This document shows, in pieces, positions 9,128 to 18,865 of a stretch of DNA of 64,000 bases. Each line of letters begins with the position of its first letter. Position 1 is the stretch's first letter. Location: contig NC_088314.1 of the NCBI RefSeq assembly GCF_910592395.1, positions 10,602,001 to 10,666,000 of the forward strand. The letters run 5' to 3'. The notes beneath the pieces are model-generated. The model did no database searches, was not told the origin of the DNA, and saw only the letters and a program-made list of their open reading frames with translations. The translations under genes were made by a program, and so were the position numbers. This DNA is from Lineus longissimus (lineage: Eukaryota > Nemertea > Pilidiophora > Heteronemertea > Lineidae).

Positions 9128-9853
9128 CTACTTATCACAATCTTCAATAGGCTCACAAGGGGATGGTGTAGCTTCAAACTCCTTTACAAAATCCTGTGGC
9201 TCCGTAGATACACTGTCTTCCCCGTCGAAAAAGTATTGCTCGTGTTTTCTTTCCACATTAGCGCAACAAATAAGAGTGCAGTGAACGTCGTCCATGTCAC
9301 TTTTTACAGACGGGCTAATCGTTTGCGTTGTGTCGCGCCGACTAGTACCAACTCGAAACGAGAGTCCCCTCGCTATGGGGAGATTCCTGCTCTTCGCTCT
9401 GTTCGCTTTCACTGCTTTCCTCGTATTTTCTTTTTCTTCCTCTCGTTTGGGGAGCTTTTTAGCATCGCCGGCCTGAAAAAACTCATCCTCCACATTTTGT
9501 TCTTCGTTTTGTCTACTACGAAGCTCTGCTCTCTGCTGTTGTCCCTTTCCTCTTCCATCGCCTTCTCCGTTTTGCTGTTCTGCTTTGAAAACCTTGTAAC
9601 TGGCCTTCTTCAATTTCTCCACGTTCATAAAAAAATCTGCGATGTCTTCCCCAAGTAAACTGATGCACTTTTGACGATTATTCTTCAAATAGAGGTGAAA
9701 CCAGGTGTCACCTTTAAATCTCGTCACATCAACGTTGCACCGTTTGCCGACTGCTATGGTGCAGCGCATGTTTTTTGTACTTCTAGTATTCTTTGTCGAA
9801 CTCATGTTGCGGCGAGATGCGTCTAATACACTTATGGATATTTGGTTTGTCAC
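9128..9853 (-). CDS. Possible PC4-like single-stranded-DNA-binding viral protein
   Basis: An open 241-residue frame. Residues 37-85 (VDVTRFKGDTWFHLYLKNN... followed by a short helix with FFMNVEKLKKA) resemble the compact beta-sheet-plus-helix domain found in PC4/p15-like proteins of Polinton-class viruses. The rest is low-complexity, rich in Gln, Glu, Arg and Lys, with an acidic C-terminus. If the comparison is right it would bind single-stranded DNA during replication or transcription. It lies between the polymerase and the kinase gene. The assignment is tentative. Confidence 0.4.
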   Translation of the reverse strand: MTNQISISVLDASRRNMSSTKNTRSTKNMRCTIAVGKRCNVDVTRFKGDTWFHLYLKNNRQKCISLLGEDIADFFMNVEKLKKASYKVFKAEQQNGEGDGRGKGQQQRAELRSRQNEEQNVEDEFFQAGDAKKLPKREEEKENTRKAVKANRAKSRNLPIARGLSFRVGTSRRDTTQTISPSVKSDMDDVHCTLICCANVERKHEQYFFDGEDSVSTEPQDFVKEFEATPSPCEPIEDCDK

Positions 9854-9978
9854 AATGTGATTCCCTGACTTCTTTACTCGTTTTTGATGCGGTAGTGTTC
9901 AAAGACGAATGTGTGAATGTTATCTTCGCACAGCCAACGTTTCGTGTCCAATGGTGACAAAGCTTTTTTTCTCTTGCG

Positions 9979-12900
9979 TTAATGTATAAAGCTTAGTTTT
10001 TTCGACCTAATCGATTTAAAATTACACGTACTGGGTGCCGCTTGTGAAGATGTGTTCATGTATAGCGCATCTTCGTACTGCTCAAAGCCAATGTTGTGCA
10101 TAACGCATTTGGGCAAACGCTTGGCCTTGCTGGTGACTGCCTCAGACCGATGTCTTGTGCTGTACATTTTGGCACGCAAACCAACAACGTCCACAATGGG
10201 ATCGCACGCATCCTCTCGCTTGAAAGTACCTCGAACTTTTTTGTTCGTTTCGCAGAAGAAGGGCGAGTCTTTCGGATAATTAGACAGATCGAAATAGCGT
10301 CGGTTCGCGAAGAAGGCCTCGTCCACGTTCCCCTCATATTCTTCTAAGAATTACAGCAGGCTATCCTTGTCCGTCATCAACAGGTGGCACCGGTCCCCGT
10401 ACAATGGCTTAATGAAGTCATAGTGCATTTTGTACAATTTCATTTTGCTTGTTTCGAGACAGACCATTCCCGCTCGGCGCTGTGATATGACGATCCAGAA
10501 GTATGCTGCGGGGTTTCATTTGAATGCCTACCAGTTTCTTATTGTAAATGGTTCCTGACTTGAAATTTGGTTTGCTCGTTTTTGTTAGGAATTTTCTCTT
10601 GTCCGACACTAGACTCATATTGATGTGCTTTGTTTTGTCTTGGAGGAATTTCCCGTAGCAAGAATTAATTGCTTTTTTCCAAAAGTCAGACTCGAACGGA
10701 CTGTTCGCCGCGGCCTTCCTCTGCTGCGTGCAGAAGCTGACGAAATCTTTCACCCAAGGCGACTGATCGAAAGCCAGAATCCTATGCACTTTGCTCAGCG
10801 TCATGCCCAGCTGAAGATAATATAGCAGGTTTTTCAGATAGGCAATGTAATTTGTTCTCGGCCCAAGATGAGGAATCAGTTTTTCTCCGGTGGCGGCACT
10901 TCGTATTTGTGAGGGATCCATTAGTTTTCCCGCCAAAACATGCATTAGCGGACTCCACTGCGAAGGGCATATGCACAGTTCTCTGGTGCTAAAGGAAAGT
11001 CATTGTGCGAATCGTGTAGACAAGTAGGATATTCGAGGTCCACCTCCAGTATGTATCCTGTAGTGCTATCGTCTGACAAAGACAAAACATCAAATTCGTT
11101 CAGGTCGTCAACCTCGATCCAGCGATAGTTTCCGTGCGGTAAATCTTGACTGAGGGAGTAGCCGTAGAGATTCGTCGCGTCGAGGGCAAATATCTGCGCG
11201 CCACTCTTCTTGTCTGCCTCTCCTGAAAATACCCCCTTCTCTTCAACATGATCATCATCGTCAACAGATATGTGGGCCCGTCCTTGGAAAATGGAAGCGA
11301 CACCTCCACGAATGCCTTATTGACAAACAGATATTGCTCCAGGTCTTCTATCAAGTCTATATGAAGTCTTGTCATTTTGTGCATGGCATCGAATGTCATA
11401 TGAGGGGCCGATATATATTTCACTGGAACTACATGTAATTGAAAATGTTTCATGGACATGGCACGAAATTTCTCAAAACAATCGGCTAGTAGTAGTAAAA
11501 CGTCTGTTTGGTGATAGACTACAAGATAATCACCAAGGGTCTTGCAGTTCATTGTTCGCCATACCTTTGTTGCATGCTCGTAATCCTCCGATGAAATGGG
11601 TTATTTTTTAGCGAATCGAAAAATGCCTCGACCGGCGGAAGCTGCCTCTCTTGAAGTTTTGATGGCCTGTCCAGATATTCGTAGCAAAAGACACCCTTGC
11701 GCAACAAAAGATCGTACATTTCACTCGACCCTTTCACGTATTCGGAGAGGAGAGAAAATGCGCTCTGGCTCTGCTTCATCCGACTTTCCGGGCCTACAAT
11801 AGTGCTAGTCTTGTTTTTCATCAATTCCACTAGATTTGCTAAAGACGAGGGGAAGAATTGAAAACTATCCAGGAAGACTAACGTTTGACCATAAATGGCA
11901 AAGTAGTGCTCTGTGTTTTTAGGCAATACTCGAAACTTCTTCGATTCTCCATCTTTTTTTGTCAATTCTTCTGCAAAAAGGTGATTGTCTTATCTCGTGG
12001 CATTATGCGCCAAGCAACTGATCTGTAATTCCCTTTCCGAAGCATAAGTCAAGTTGCAACGATTACAGAGCACGTATCGCATCCGATCCGCTTGCAAGTG
12101 ACAATCATGGTCGATGCACTTTTTCACGCCTATTGTGAATTCAATGCCACACATCTCGCAATGGTGCTGCGAGACAAACTTCTTCCAATCACGCGAAGAC
12201 ATATGTTCAAGACTGTCTTTTGAACAATGCTAATCGATAATGTGCGCTTCCTCGATCTGTTAATTGAGCCATTCGAGAAATTTCTTTACACAATCGGACC
12301 CCACGTAGGTGAAGAGGGAAGAATTGTAATCGGGATTGACGCAGGGACGTTTTCCCGCTACCGCGATGGGCATATGGCGGCTTGAACCATCACTCTGAGT
12401 TGATTCGCATGGCGTAAGACAAGTTTCAAAATCATATATTATCAGGTGCCGTCTCGCGCACATGGCTTTGAAATTGTCGAATTTCATTTGGCCTTTCCTC
12501 GGAAAGGTGTACACTTGGCCCATATCTAGACAACATCTTTCATGAGCATGTTTTTTACTCGTTGAGGAATAGCAGGTCACACGACCTGCAAACGAATTTT
12601 TTCCCGTGGCGACCACTAGCTCTGTTGGCGATAAACCTACTCAGAATTGTGATCAGAAAAAAAGTCAGTACAACAAGTCAATATGCTTTTCTTCCGGAAT
12701 TGATCTCCTGTTTGCTGAAAGATGCAGTACTTGCAACGGTACAGCATGACGTCCTGCTGTGCCAGCAACTTCATGACTCTCGTTCAAAAGCCAACGAAAA
12801 ACGTTAATGGAGAGATTGTTCCGTCGTTCGAAGGTGGAAATCTGACCAATGCTAGTTGGATAAGAAATATTACTCAAATCGAGCTTCGTACGTCTTTCCC

Positions 12901-13552
12901 ATGAATTCATGTCAAACTGCCTGTCCGATCTGATGCGACCTCCTGCCAGGCGTTCTGAGTGGGCCGCGATACAGAACAAAAAACATTTATCGTCATTTCC
13001 GTAATCAATGTTCGTCTGAATACAAGCGCGTTTATTTCTCACCGCCGAGGGTAAGAAAGGGTGTGGATGCGAAGTGCCACCCCTCAGAGGCTCAAACTGT
13101 GCCACTGTTAATCTCAACGCGTTCACATGTTCAAAAACCCAGCCCGAACCTTCGTGTAGATAGGACTCGCATTTTGAGATGATTTCTTGAAAATCTGTCT
13201 GTAACAAGTCTTTTAATTGGCTCTTATAGAAAACTTGTTTTGTATTGGTTCAAAACCAGGGTTCCGATGTGCGTTTCTCATATTGTCCCTCGATAATGGA
13301 TCCATCATCTGCCACGACATCGACTTATTTGCTGAATAGAAATTGAGCTTCAAAGTGATACTTAAGAGCGTTCTTCGCGTCAGTTAGACTATAATCAAAT
13401 TCCTGAGAAATGCGTTTATGAATAAGTCTGTTTTCCTCCCTACGCAAAAACTTCAAAAAATCATTTGCAACGTGTATATTTGTGTGTTCCCATTGCGTTC
13501 CTAGATTGCCTCGGAATGATCTTTTTAAACGAAATTCTGCTTCGAGCGCCAT
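9979..13552 (-). pseudogene. Protein-primed family B DNA polymerase, multiply frameshifted
   Basis: Polymerase homology runs leftward in successive frames: 13325-13552 (possible N-terminus), 12665-13207, 12260-12616 (exonuclease motif I, YDFET, near 12420-12435), 11990-12202 (a Cys/His zinc module, CEMC...DHDCH...CNRC), 11549-11965, 11100-11552, about 10990-11190 (polymerase motif A, DATNLYG, in another frame), 10418-10945 (a motif-B-like KKAINSCYGK), about 10340-10440 (motif C as TDKDSL) and 9979-10326 (YFDLSNYPKD and VGLRAKMYS, the thumb region). This order is that of Maverick and adintovirus polymerases, which copy linear DNA from a terminal-protein primer. At least six frameshifts or stops are needed to read through, so the gene is dead. 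Both motif C aspartates remain, but the residue between them is Lys instead of the usual Thr. Confidence 0.88.
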
Positions 13553-13787
13553 TATCAGAGAGAGAAAGAGGTCCTAAAATAGACCTCGAAAATCACTAAT
13601 TTTCAAGCCGTTTTCAAGATTTCAAATGCGCACCGGTCCTGTCGCAAACAGGTATCGTCTCCGTCAACCTCGATCATCTTAATTCCATTTTGCGTTTGCA
13701 GATGGCCTGGTGATCACTTCGGGCAACTATTTCTGACTTAGCATGCAACAAACCTTCAAATAGGGCATTCGTTTTCGTGCAATGCTT
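13553..13787. other. Short viral intergenic segment
   Basis: This stretch separates the polymerase 5' region from the DUF4326 gene. No start, terminator or repeat is recognisable. Part of it (13788-13830) still carries the out-of-frame C-terminus of the DUF4326 gene just to its right. Confidence 0.4.
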
Positions 13788-14246
13788 TCAATAGATCACC
13801 GTGGCAGCGCTCGGTTTGCACCAACAGCCCCGAACTGCATGCGACAATTTGTGAATGTAACGGAGAAGATTTCTCCGCCGTATGTACTCGTTATAAAACG
13901 TCAAAGAGCTTTCTCGGCTGGTATTTTCGTCAATTATGTACGGATTCTGCCAGCGAATAGAATCCCTGATGGCTTGAAGTAAGCGTTTCTGACGTTTGCG
14001 TTGTTCTTCTGTCATATTCGTATTATTCGTGCCACAGCGCAACATCTCCGAATCTCTCAGATAATGCGTCAAGTTTCGTCCGATGTACACGTGCCGACGA
14101 TATGCTAACAGCCACTCTTCAAGATTTCGAAAGCCCATATTACGTAAATTGAGCGAAGAGATATTAATAACACACCGCATGATGTTTGAATATAAAGCTT
14201 TGATGAAATCCGACCGATTTAGGCGTCTGGTGTGCAAAAAGGACAT
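13788..14246 (-). pseudogene. DUF4326-family protein, frameshifted near its C-terminus
   Basis: A 152-residue frame with DUF4326 signatures: HVYIGRN near residue 52, RWQNPY near residue 98, YNEYIRRR near residue 118, and GCWCKP near the end. In the family this is followed by a CHGD motif. Here CHGD-type coding is present only in a shifted frame at about 13800-13820, so a frameshift removes the last residues. DUF4326 proteins occur in bacteria, phages and large DNA viruses. They have conserved Cys/His residues, and their biochemical role is not settled. An insertion of about 25 residues between YIGRN and WQNP is unusual. Confidence 0.7.
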
Positions 14247-14419
14247 TCGATTGCTTCTTGTTGGTTCAAATGATCACCTACGAAATACAATTTTCTCTGA
14301 ACTTCACCGTAGGCTCTTAAAAAGTTTCAAAATTCACGCAATTTGAGTGAAATTCGGCGGCACTTGTCCAAGCTTTGTATTTTCTAGCCTATTCCTTCTG
14401 GTAAAATTAACAAGCAATC

Positions 14420-14677
14420 CTACTGCACGGAGCGAATATCTTTGTCTGAATGGTGTTGGCGCGAAAAAGCATCTGTTAACTGTTCACTCATGCACAGCAA
14501 CTCTTGGGCTTGTTCTGAAGTCAGATCGATGCGGTTTTCCGCGTCGAAGTTAATTAGCGATATTTTTTGCAACCGCGCGTTGATGGGTGCTGATATGCGG
14601 AGGGTGACACGAACACTCAACCGACCCGTGTAAACGTTAATTTCTTCTCCCTCTGTGATAGAGCCCTCACGTTCCAT
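14420..14677 (-). CDS. Small hypothetical viral protein
   Basis: An 85-residue open frame beginning MEREGSITEGEE. It alternates beta-like segments (INVYTGRLSVRVTLRISAP) with a Leu-rich helix (EQAQELLCMSEQL). No family is recognised. It lies between the DUF4326 gene and the minor capsid gene in the same orientation. Confidence 0.4.
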   Translation of the reverse strand: MEREGSITEGEEINVYTGRLSVRVTLRISAPINARLQKISLINFDAENRIDLTSEQAQELLCMSEQLTDAFSRQHHSDKDIRSVQ

Positions 14678-14771
14678 CTGTCGCTTAAAAATGATTCTGT
14701 CCTGGTTTTTTTATGATTTGTGCTATTTACAAGGCCAACGGGTAATCTAGCTCTTGTCTGCCTTTCATCTA

Positions 14772-15847
14772 GTGGCGCCGCTGGCGTCGAGTGTGTAATG
14801 TCACAATGACTTTACCGAATTTAAAATCGATTAGATTTCCCATATCGTCGCAAATGTTAATTTCTATCAATTTAAAAAATCGTTGCACTCAGGGGTCTGT
14901 AGCGTATTCTTTCAAACGATTTGGAGAGATATTTGCCGTGTTCTTCCAGGCGTGTGTGTATCGTTCGTAGCAAGGCGACAAAAATCGTTTCCGACTTGTG
15001 TTGGCTTTATTAAATTCGAGTAAAGGAATAGTGCATACTTCGAGGACAACAAATCACATTTTCGTTTCGCTACAACGCGATAAAAACGCCTCGACAGAGG
15101 GGGTAAATTCACGGCCGCCTGATCTCCTTGTAAACTAGACGTATCATCATCATCATCATCATCATCCATACTTTCGTCTGACCTGCCAAATTCATCGCTT
15201 GTAAAAGTGCGATCGGTGTCCTCCGCTTCGGAACCTTTTTTGCCCACAAGAGGGCCTGCCGTCACTGGGTTTCCTTGGCCGAATGTTCCCCCAATACTGT
15301 CTTTGCCAACAGTGTGTACTGCTGTCGTTTTCTTAGCCTCAGAATTACTCTCGGGTATAATAATTTTTCCATCGACGTGAAAATATTTCGCCTTCGCAAA
15401 ATCGAGCACTTCTGCTAAGTAAGTGTCCATCAAAATGGCTTCACCGTGTCTCAGTTTTACGGCTACGTGTTGGCCCCGCGTGAGAAGAAAATCACCGCTC
15501 CACTGAACAGATTTCTGTCTATTTAGCGCCGTTATCAAATCTTCAATTGACGAGACCCATTTTTCGCTCTGCGCGCAGGCATCAAGCAATACGGGCGCTT
15601 TGTCGGGTTCGTTTAAATCTGCCAGCGCTATCTGGTAAGTACACCTCTTAACGTTGATCTCGCTCGACCAAGAATGTGCGTAGTAGACCTCCGTTATGCC
15701 ACATTCGTATGCAAAAGGCGACATCGTGAAATCGAGCGGCTTCGCCAAAGGAATCCTAAAATTCGAACTAGTGTTGGGCCGACTTCCCCTTTGTACGGGC
15801 GTATTTGAGGGGCACACGATACACGTATCTTGTTTCTGCTCCTCCAT
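14772..15847 (-). pseudogene. Penton-like minor capsid protein, frameshifted 3' end
   Basis: The frame 14912-15847 (311 residues) starts near the family's first strand (IPLAKPLDF) and the SPFAYECGITEVYYAHSW segment typical of Maverick/adintovirus single-jelly-roll minor capsid proteins. A variable acidic linker with a run of eight Asp (encoded by a CAT-rich repeat near 15145-15170) precedes a C-terminal LFLYSNLIKPTQVGND block. The last family block (FKLIEINICDD...GKVIVTLH) is encoded at about 14775-14880 in a different frame, so a frameshift near 14900 has removed it from the main frame. In virions this protein would form the pentameric vertices. Confidence 0.7.
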
Positions 15848-16439
15848 TTGGTCACGATTAAAGTAAGCTATCCTTGAAATATTCTTAGTAAATGGTAGGC
15901 GCCTAGCTATTGTCTCAGTTAGATTTTGACGTGGTTAGACCCTTCCTCTGGCACAAAACAGAATATATCTTGCATGGCGCGATAGGCGACAAGATCTATT
16001 TGTAAACCCGAACGAAGGATAGAGTAACTCGTCTCTTGTGTTTTCTTTCTTTCATCAGGAGATGCGTTCTTTCTTATCATTATTGTTTGCTTTCTAATGA
16101 TTGCAACGAAAACAATAAAAGATCAGGTAGTGCAAAATCTTTTTGCATTGTCTTTCAACAGGGACAGTCGACTCTACATAGGGGGCAGAGCTTTCCAAAA
16201 TGACAGACACGTTCTAATACATCTTCGATCGATGTCAAGGCAAAATCTGGACATCGGCAACTCTTATTTCGCCTATTAATATAATGCATGTCTGATGCCG
16301 CAGTAGACTTTAGTGAACGGCTCCACCCCAAATCATGGGGCTTCTTTTTCAAAACATCAAAAGAGAATTGTGCTCACATAGTGACAACAACACAACTGTA
16401 CTTTGAGCGTTACATTTGGATGGCCCGTTTTCATCACAA
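15848..16439. other. Viral gap with one small Cys-rich ORF
   Basis: Apart from the small minus ORF at 16155-16352, I see no recognisable gene, repeat or RNA in this interval between the minor capsid gene and the dUTPase. Confidence 0.4.
16155..16352 (-). CDS. Small Cys-rich hypothetical ORF
   Basis: A 65-residue frame whose second half has six cysteines (CRCPDF...CHFGKLCPLCRVDCPC), spaced as in a zinc-binding module. There is no confident family match. It sits in viral orientation between the dUTPase and minor capsid genes. It could be an intact small zinc protein or the end of a decayed one. Confidence 0.3.
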   Translation of the reverse strand: MKKKPHDLGWSRSLKSTAASDMHYINRRNKSCRCPDFALTSIEDVLERVCHFGKLCPLCRVDCPC

Positions 16440-17058
16440 GCTCATTTCACGGCTTCTTAATTTCTCGTAGAATAAGCCGCCAGTTGATCCAAAACCGCCT
16501 TGGCCGCACGGGGTTGAGGGCAATTCATCTTTGGATTCTCGAATACGTGGCATAAGAGCTCTTTCGCAAATAAGTTGGGCCACACGATCGCCGCGTCGAA
16601 TACGAAATTCGTTTTGCGGATGATGATAGCAAATAGCAAAATACCCAAATTGCCTCTAAAATCGGAATCGATTACACCTGCGCCTACGGCTATCATATAG
16701 TTTAAGGCTAGACCTGAGCGAAGCGGACCTGAGCGAAGCGCGATTCGACCATAACACGCTCTTGGAAGAACGAGTTGTAAATCTGTGCGGACAAGTTGCG
16801 AGCAACCGGCCAAAATTGTAATTGTATTGTGTAGTCATGGGCGCTAGCCAGGTCAAAACCCACTGAATGTGCCGTCGCCCTTTCCGGGGCAGAAGCTAAG
16901 TCACTCAATTTGTGAAAAATAAGTGTTTCAGCTTCATCATCATCATTTTTTTCATCCACAATCTTTGGTCTATAGAATAAAAGTTGGTCGTCTGACATGA
17001 TGACGAAATGCGCACTAACAAAATCAGTCGTATTGAAAGCAACAATCGGCGGTGCCAA
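16440..17058 (-). pseudogene. dUTPase (trimeric), all five motifs but two frameshifts
   Basis: dUTPases hydrolyse dUTP to dUMP and keep uracil out of DNA. Motif 1 ([12 protein letters not shown]) lies in the frame starting at 17058. Motif 2 (YGRIALRSG) and motif 3 ([11 protein letters not shown]) lie in a second frame, 16457-16813. Motif 4 ([12 protein letters not shown], near 16570-16600) and motif 5 (GGFGSTG, near 16480-16500) are in a third. Frameshifts therefore lie near 16790-16810 and near 16630. Motif 2 also contains a 15-bp tandem duplication. The enzyme is inactive as encoded. It probably complemented the deoxynucleoside kinase in thymidine-nucleotide supply. Confidence 0.88.
16711..16740. 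repeat. 15-bp exact tandem duplication inside dUTPase motif 2
   Basis: The 15-bp unit at 16711-16725 is repeated exactly at 16726-16740. It adds five residues (repeated LRSGP) directly after the catalytic Arg-Ser-Gly of motif 2. Being a multiple of three it keeps frame. Confidence 0.9.
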
Positions 17059-18245
17059 CGCGTTGGTTTAATTCTATCGTATCACATCATGGTTAAGAGA
17101 AAAACCACCACAGCAAACATCATTTTGCTCATAATAGCCTTGTGACGAGAATATGCTGGGCCTACTCAAATGATTTTCTCCTCAAAGTAGAACAAGTTTG
17201 CTATTGAAAAACAAATTACTGATACGAAGAATCTAATGAGAGGTAGGTTTCTAGCGCAATGTGAAATTGAATTGCCTTCTTTACCCTTGTCCTAGTGCCA
17301 AGTTGACACGACAAATTGCGCACGAGTAAAATCACCCATTACAAACGATAGTGTCACATCTAGGTTCGAAGAAAAACCAGGAGAACAAGCATTCAATTTC
17401 TTCGTAATATCATTGTGACGACGAAATACTACAGGAAAAAAAGAAGATACTTAGGCCCACAATATCTTCCCATTGTTATTTCGTGGACGAGAGGTAAGAC
17501 CAACTCATTATCTGATTGCAGAACTAAATGTTCTGAACTGCTTTGTAATGTTCACTCAGTTGGTGAGTTCAAGATCACTTTGATAAAACACAGCGCGCTA
17601 GTTAGTATGTCAATGAGCCAAATCAAACTCTTGTTTAAATGATTTTTTGGCGTCATTTCAAAAAGGTAGAATGTAATAGTGAGAGGCTGGTTAACCGGCA
17701 TGTTAAATTAGGCCCTTTTCCAGCCGTCCTTCGAGCGATAACAGTTGTTTTTGTTCTGGCAACAACGAAAAACTCTTATGAACTTATTCTCTTGGTATCA
17801 TTTCTAATACGCACAATCTAATGAGAGCTATTGGGTGACCGAAAGGTGAAGTTAAAGTGCCTAATTGTTTTATAATGAATCCTGAACAGGAAAAATTCAT
17901 TTTCGCATGTACTGGCTGTTATTTTGGCCGAGTTATATATCTAATCTGAGCTTGGATCAGTGATGAAATATTAAGCGCCCTATATAATCAGTGGGAGATT
18001 GTTCTTGAGAATAATTTCAAAAGTGCCTGGAGGTGTATTGATCAGTTCGAAGGGTTTTAGGTCAAGGATTTCGTTTGTAAATCAATACGAAAATATCCTA
18101 GTATGGTATCGTGACTCCTTGCTTGGCAAACTACACTTCTAGCCTCCATGACTGGTCAAAAATGGAATATTTCAACCTTTATTAAGACTGAGGGCAAAAC
18201 TTCCCCCATTTCGCATGTGCGGGCAACTTACGCACACACATTTTG
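17059..18245 (+). other. Divergent region with degenerate repeats and splice-donor-like sites
   Basis: No long ORF. Two pairs of similar blocks occur: about 17100-17162 with 17370-17434, and about 17190-17287 with 17790-17885. Sites reading AG/GTAGG or AG/GTAAG occur near 17228 and 17492, the latter ending a short open stretch that follows a CAG at about 17433. Another short open stretch runs from a CAG near 17520 to a GTGAG near 17562. These may be mini-exons of a plus-strand transcript, but I cannot chain them with confidence. Confidence 0.35.
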
Positions 18246-18794
18246 ATGAGAAGCAATCGGGATAAAAGGTAGGCCTTATAATTGTTATTTTTCCGTTTAG
18301 TTAGCAGCTCGGCTAAAAGTTTTCAGAAACAGACTTAGTAACATCCGTCCATTATTTTCTCTTTCAGAGGGATGGCTTATACACAAGCGCCCCAAAGCCG
18401 AGAAACATTATGTTATCGTGAATCAAGGTAGGGCCTTCATTTTTATAGTTCTGTCGGCTCAGTATGATTTTGATTCAACAATAATAATCATCTCTCCTTT
18501 GGGAAATGAAATAACATGCGACCCCATATTTCTCTTCCAGCGCCATGCAGATACAAACAGCCCTTGCTGCCCACCCGATTAAAAGGTAGGCCTATTTGTT
18601 TACTCACAAGGACACACAAAAATACTGTCTCTGCTAAACGAAAGGCTTTTATTTGTTTGTCAACTCATCATATCCTTTCTATTTAATTTTCCAGAATAAC
18701 ATCTCAACAAAATAGACAAGCGCTAAGGCTGATTATTTATACAATGCGACAAGGACACGCTGTACTTAGCCTGTCGCATTACATCAATTCCTGA
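18246..18794 (+). CDS. Candidate four-exon small gene of unknown function
   Basis: Four segments are bounded by canonical splice sites: 18246-18268 (from ATG), 18368-18427, 18541-18585 and 18695-18794 (stop TGA at 18792-18794). Introns of about 99-113 bp start GTAGG and end in pyrimidine-rich CAG (CTTTCAG, CTTCCAG, TTTCCAG). All three introns are phase 2, internal exons are 60 and 45 bp, and the joined frame stays open for about 75 codons. No domain is recognised; the product is Gln/Ser/Arg-rich with a short hydrophobic stretch near its end. It runs opposite to the viral gene block and next to a dUTPase-like plus-strand gene, so it could be a spliced viral accessory gene or a host transcript. 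This is inference from splice signals only. Confidence 0.4.
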
Positions 18795-18865
18795 TCATGT
18801 GAAGTAAAAAGCAAAGAGCACGCCGCTGGAACAAAAGCGTGTGATACATGATTCTCAGACAGCAG

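Larger units (their letters stand above)
1..17058 (-). mobile_element. Endogenous adintovirus / Maverick-Polinton-like element (left end outside window)
   Basis: All recognisable genes lie on the minus strand, closely packed and without introns, unlike the host DNA to the right. The set contains a protein-primed family B DNA polymerase, a retrovirus-type integrase with a chromodomain, an FtsK/HerA-like packaging ATPase, a double-jelly-roll capsid protein, a penton-like protein, and pVI-like and pX-like small proteins. That combination defines adintoviruses and Mavericks (established family knowledge). Accessory genes include a deoxynucleoside kinase, a dUTPase and a DUF4326 protein. Many long genes carry stops and frameshifts, so this copy is a degraded genomic fossil. 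No terminal inverted repeat was identified. The left end is outside the window, and the right end is either near 17.06 kb or, if the plus-strand genes belong to it, near 20.74 kb. Confidence 0.9.
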
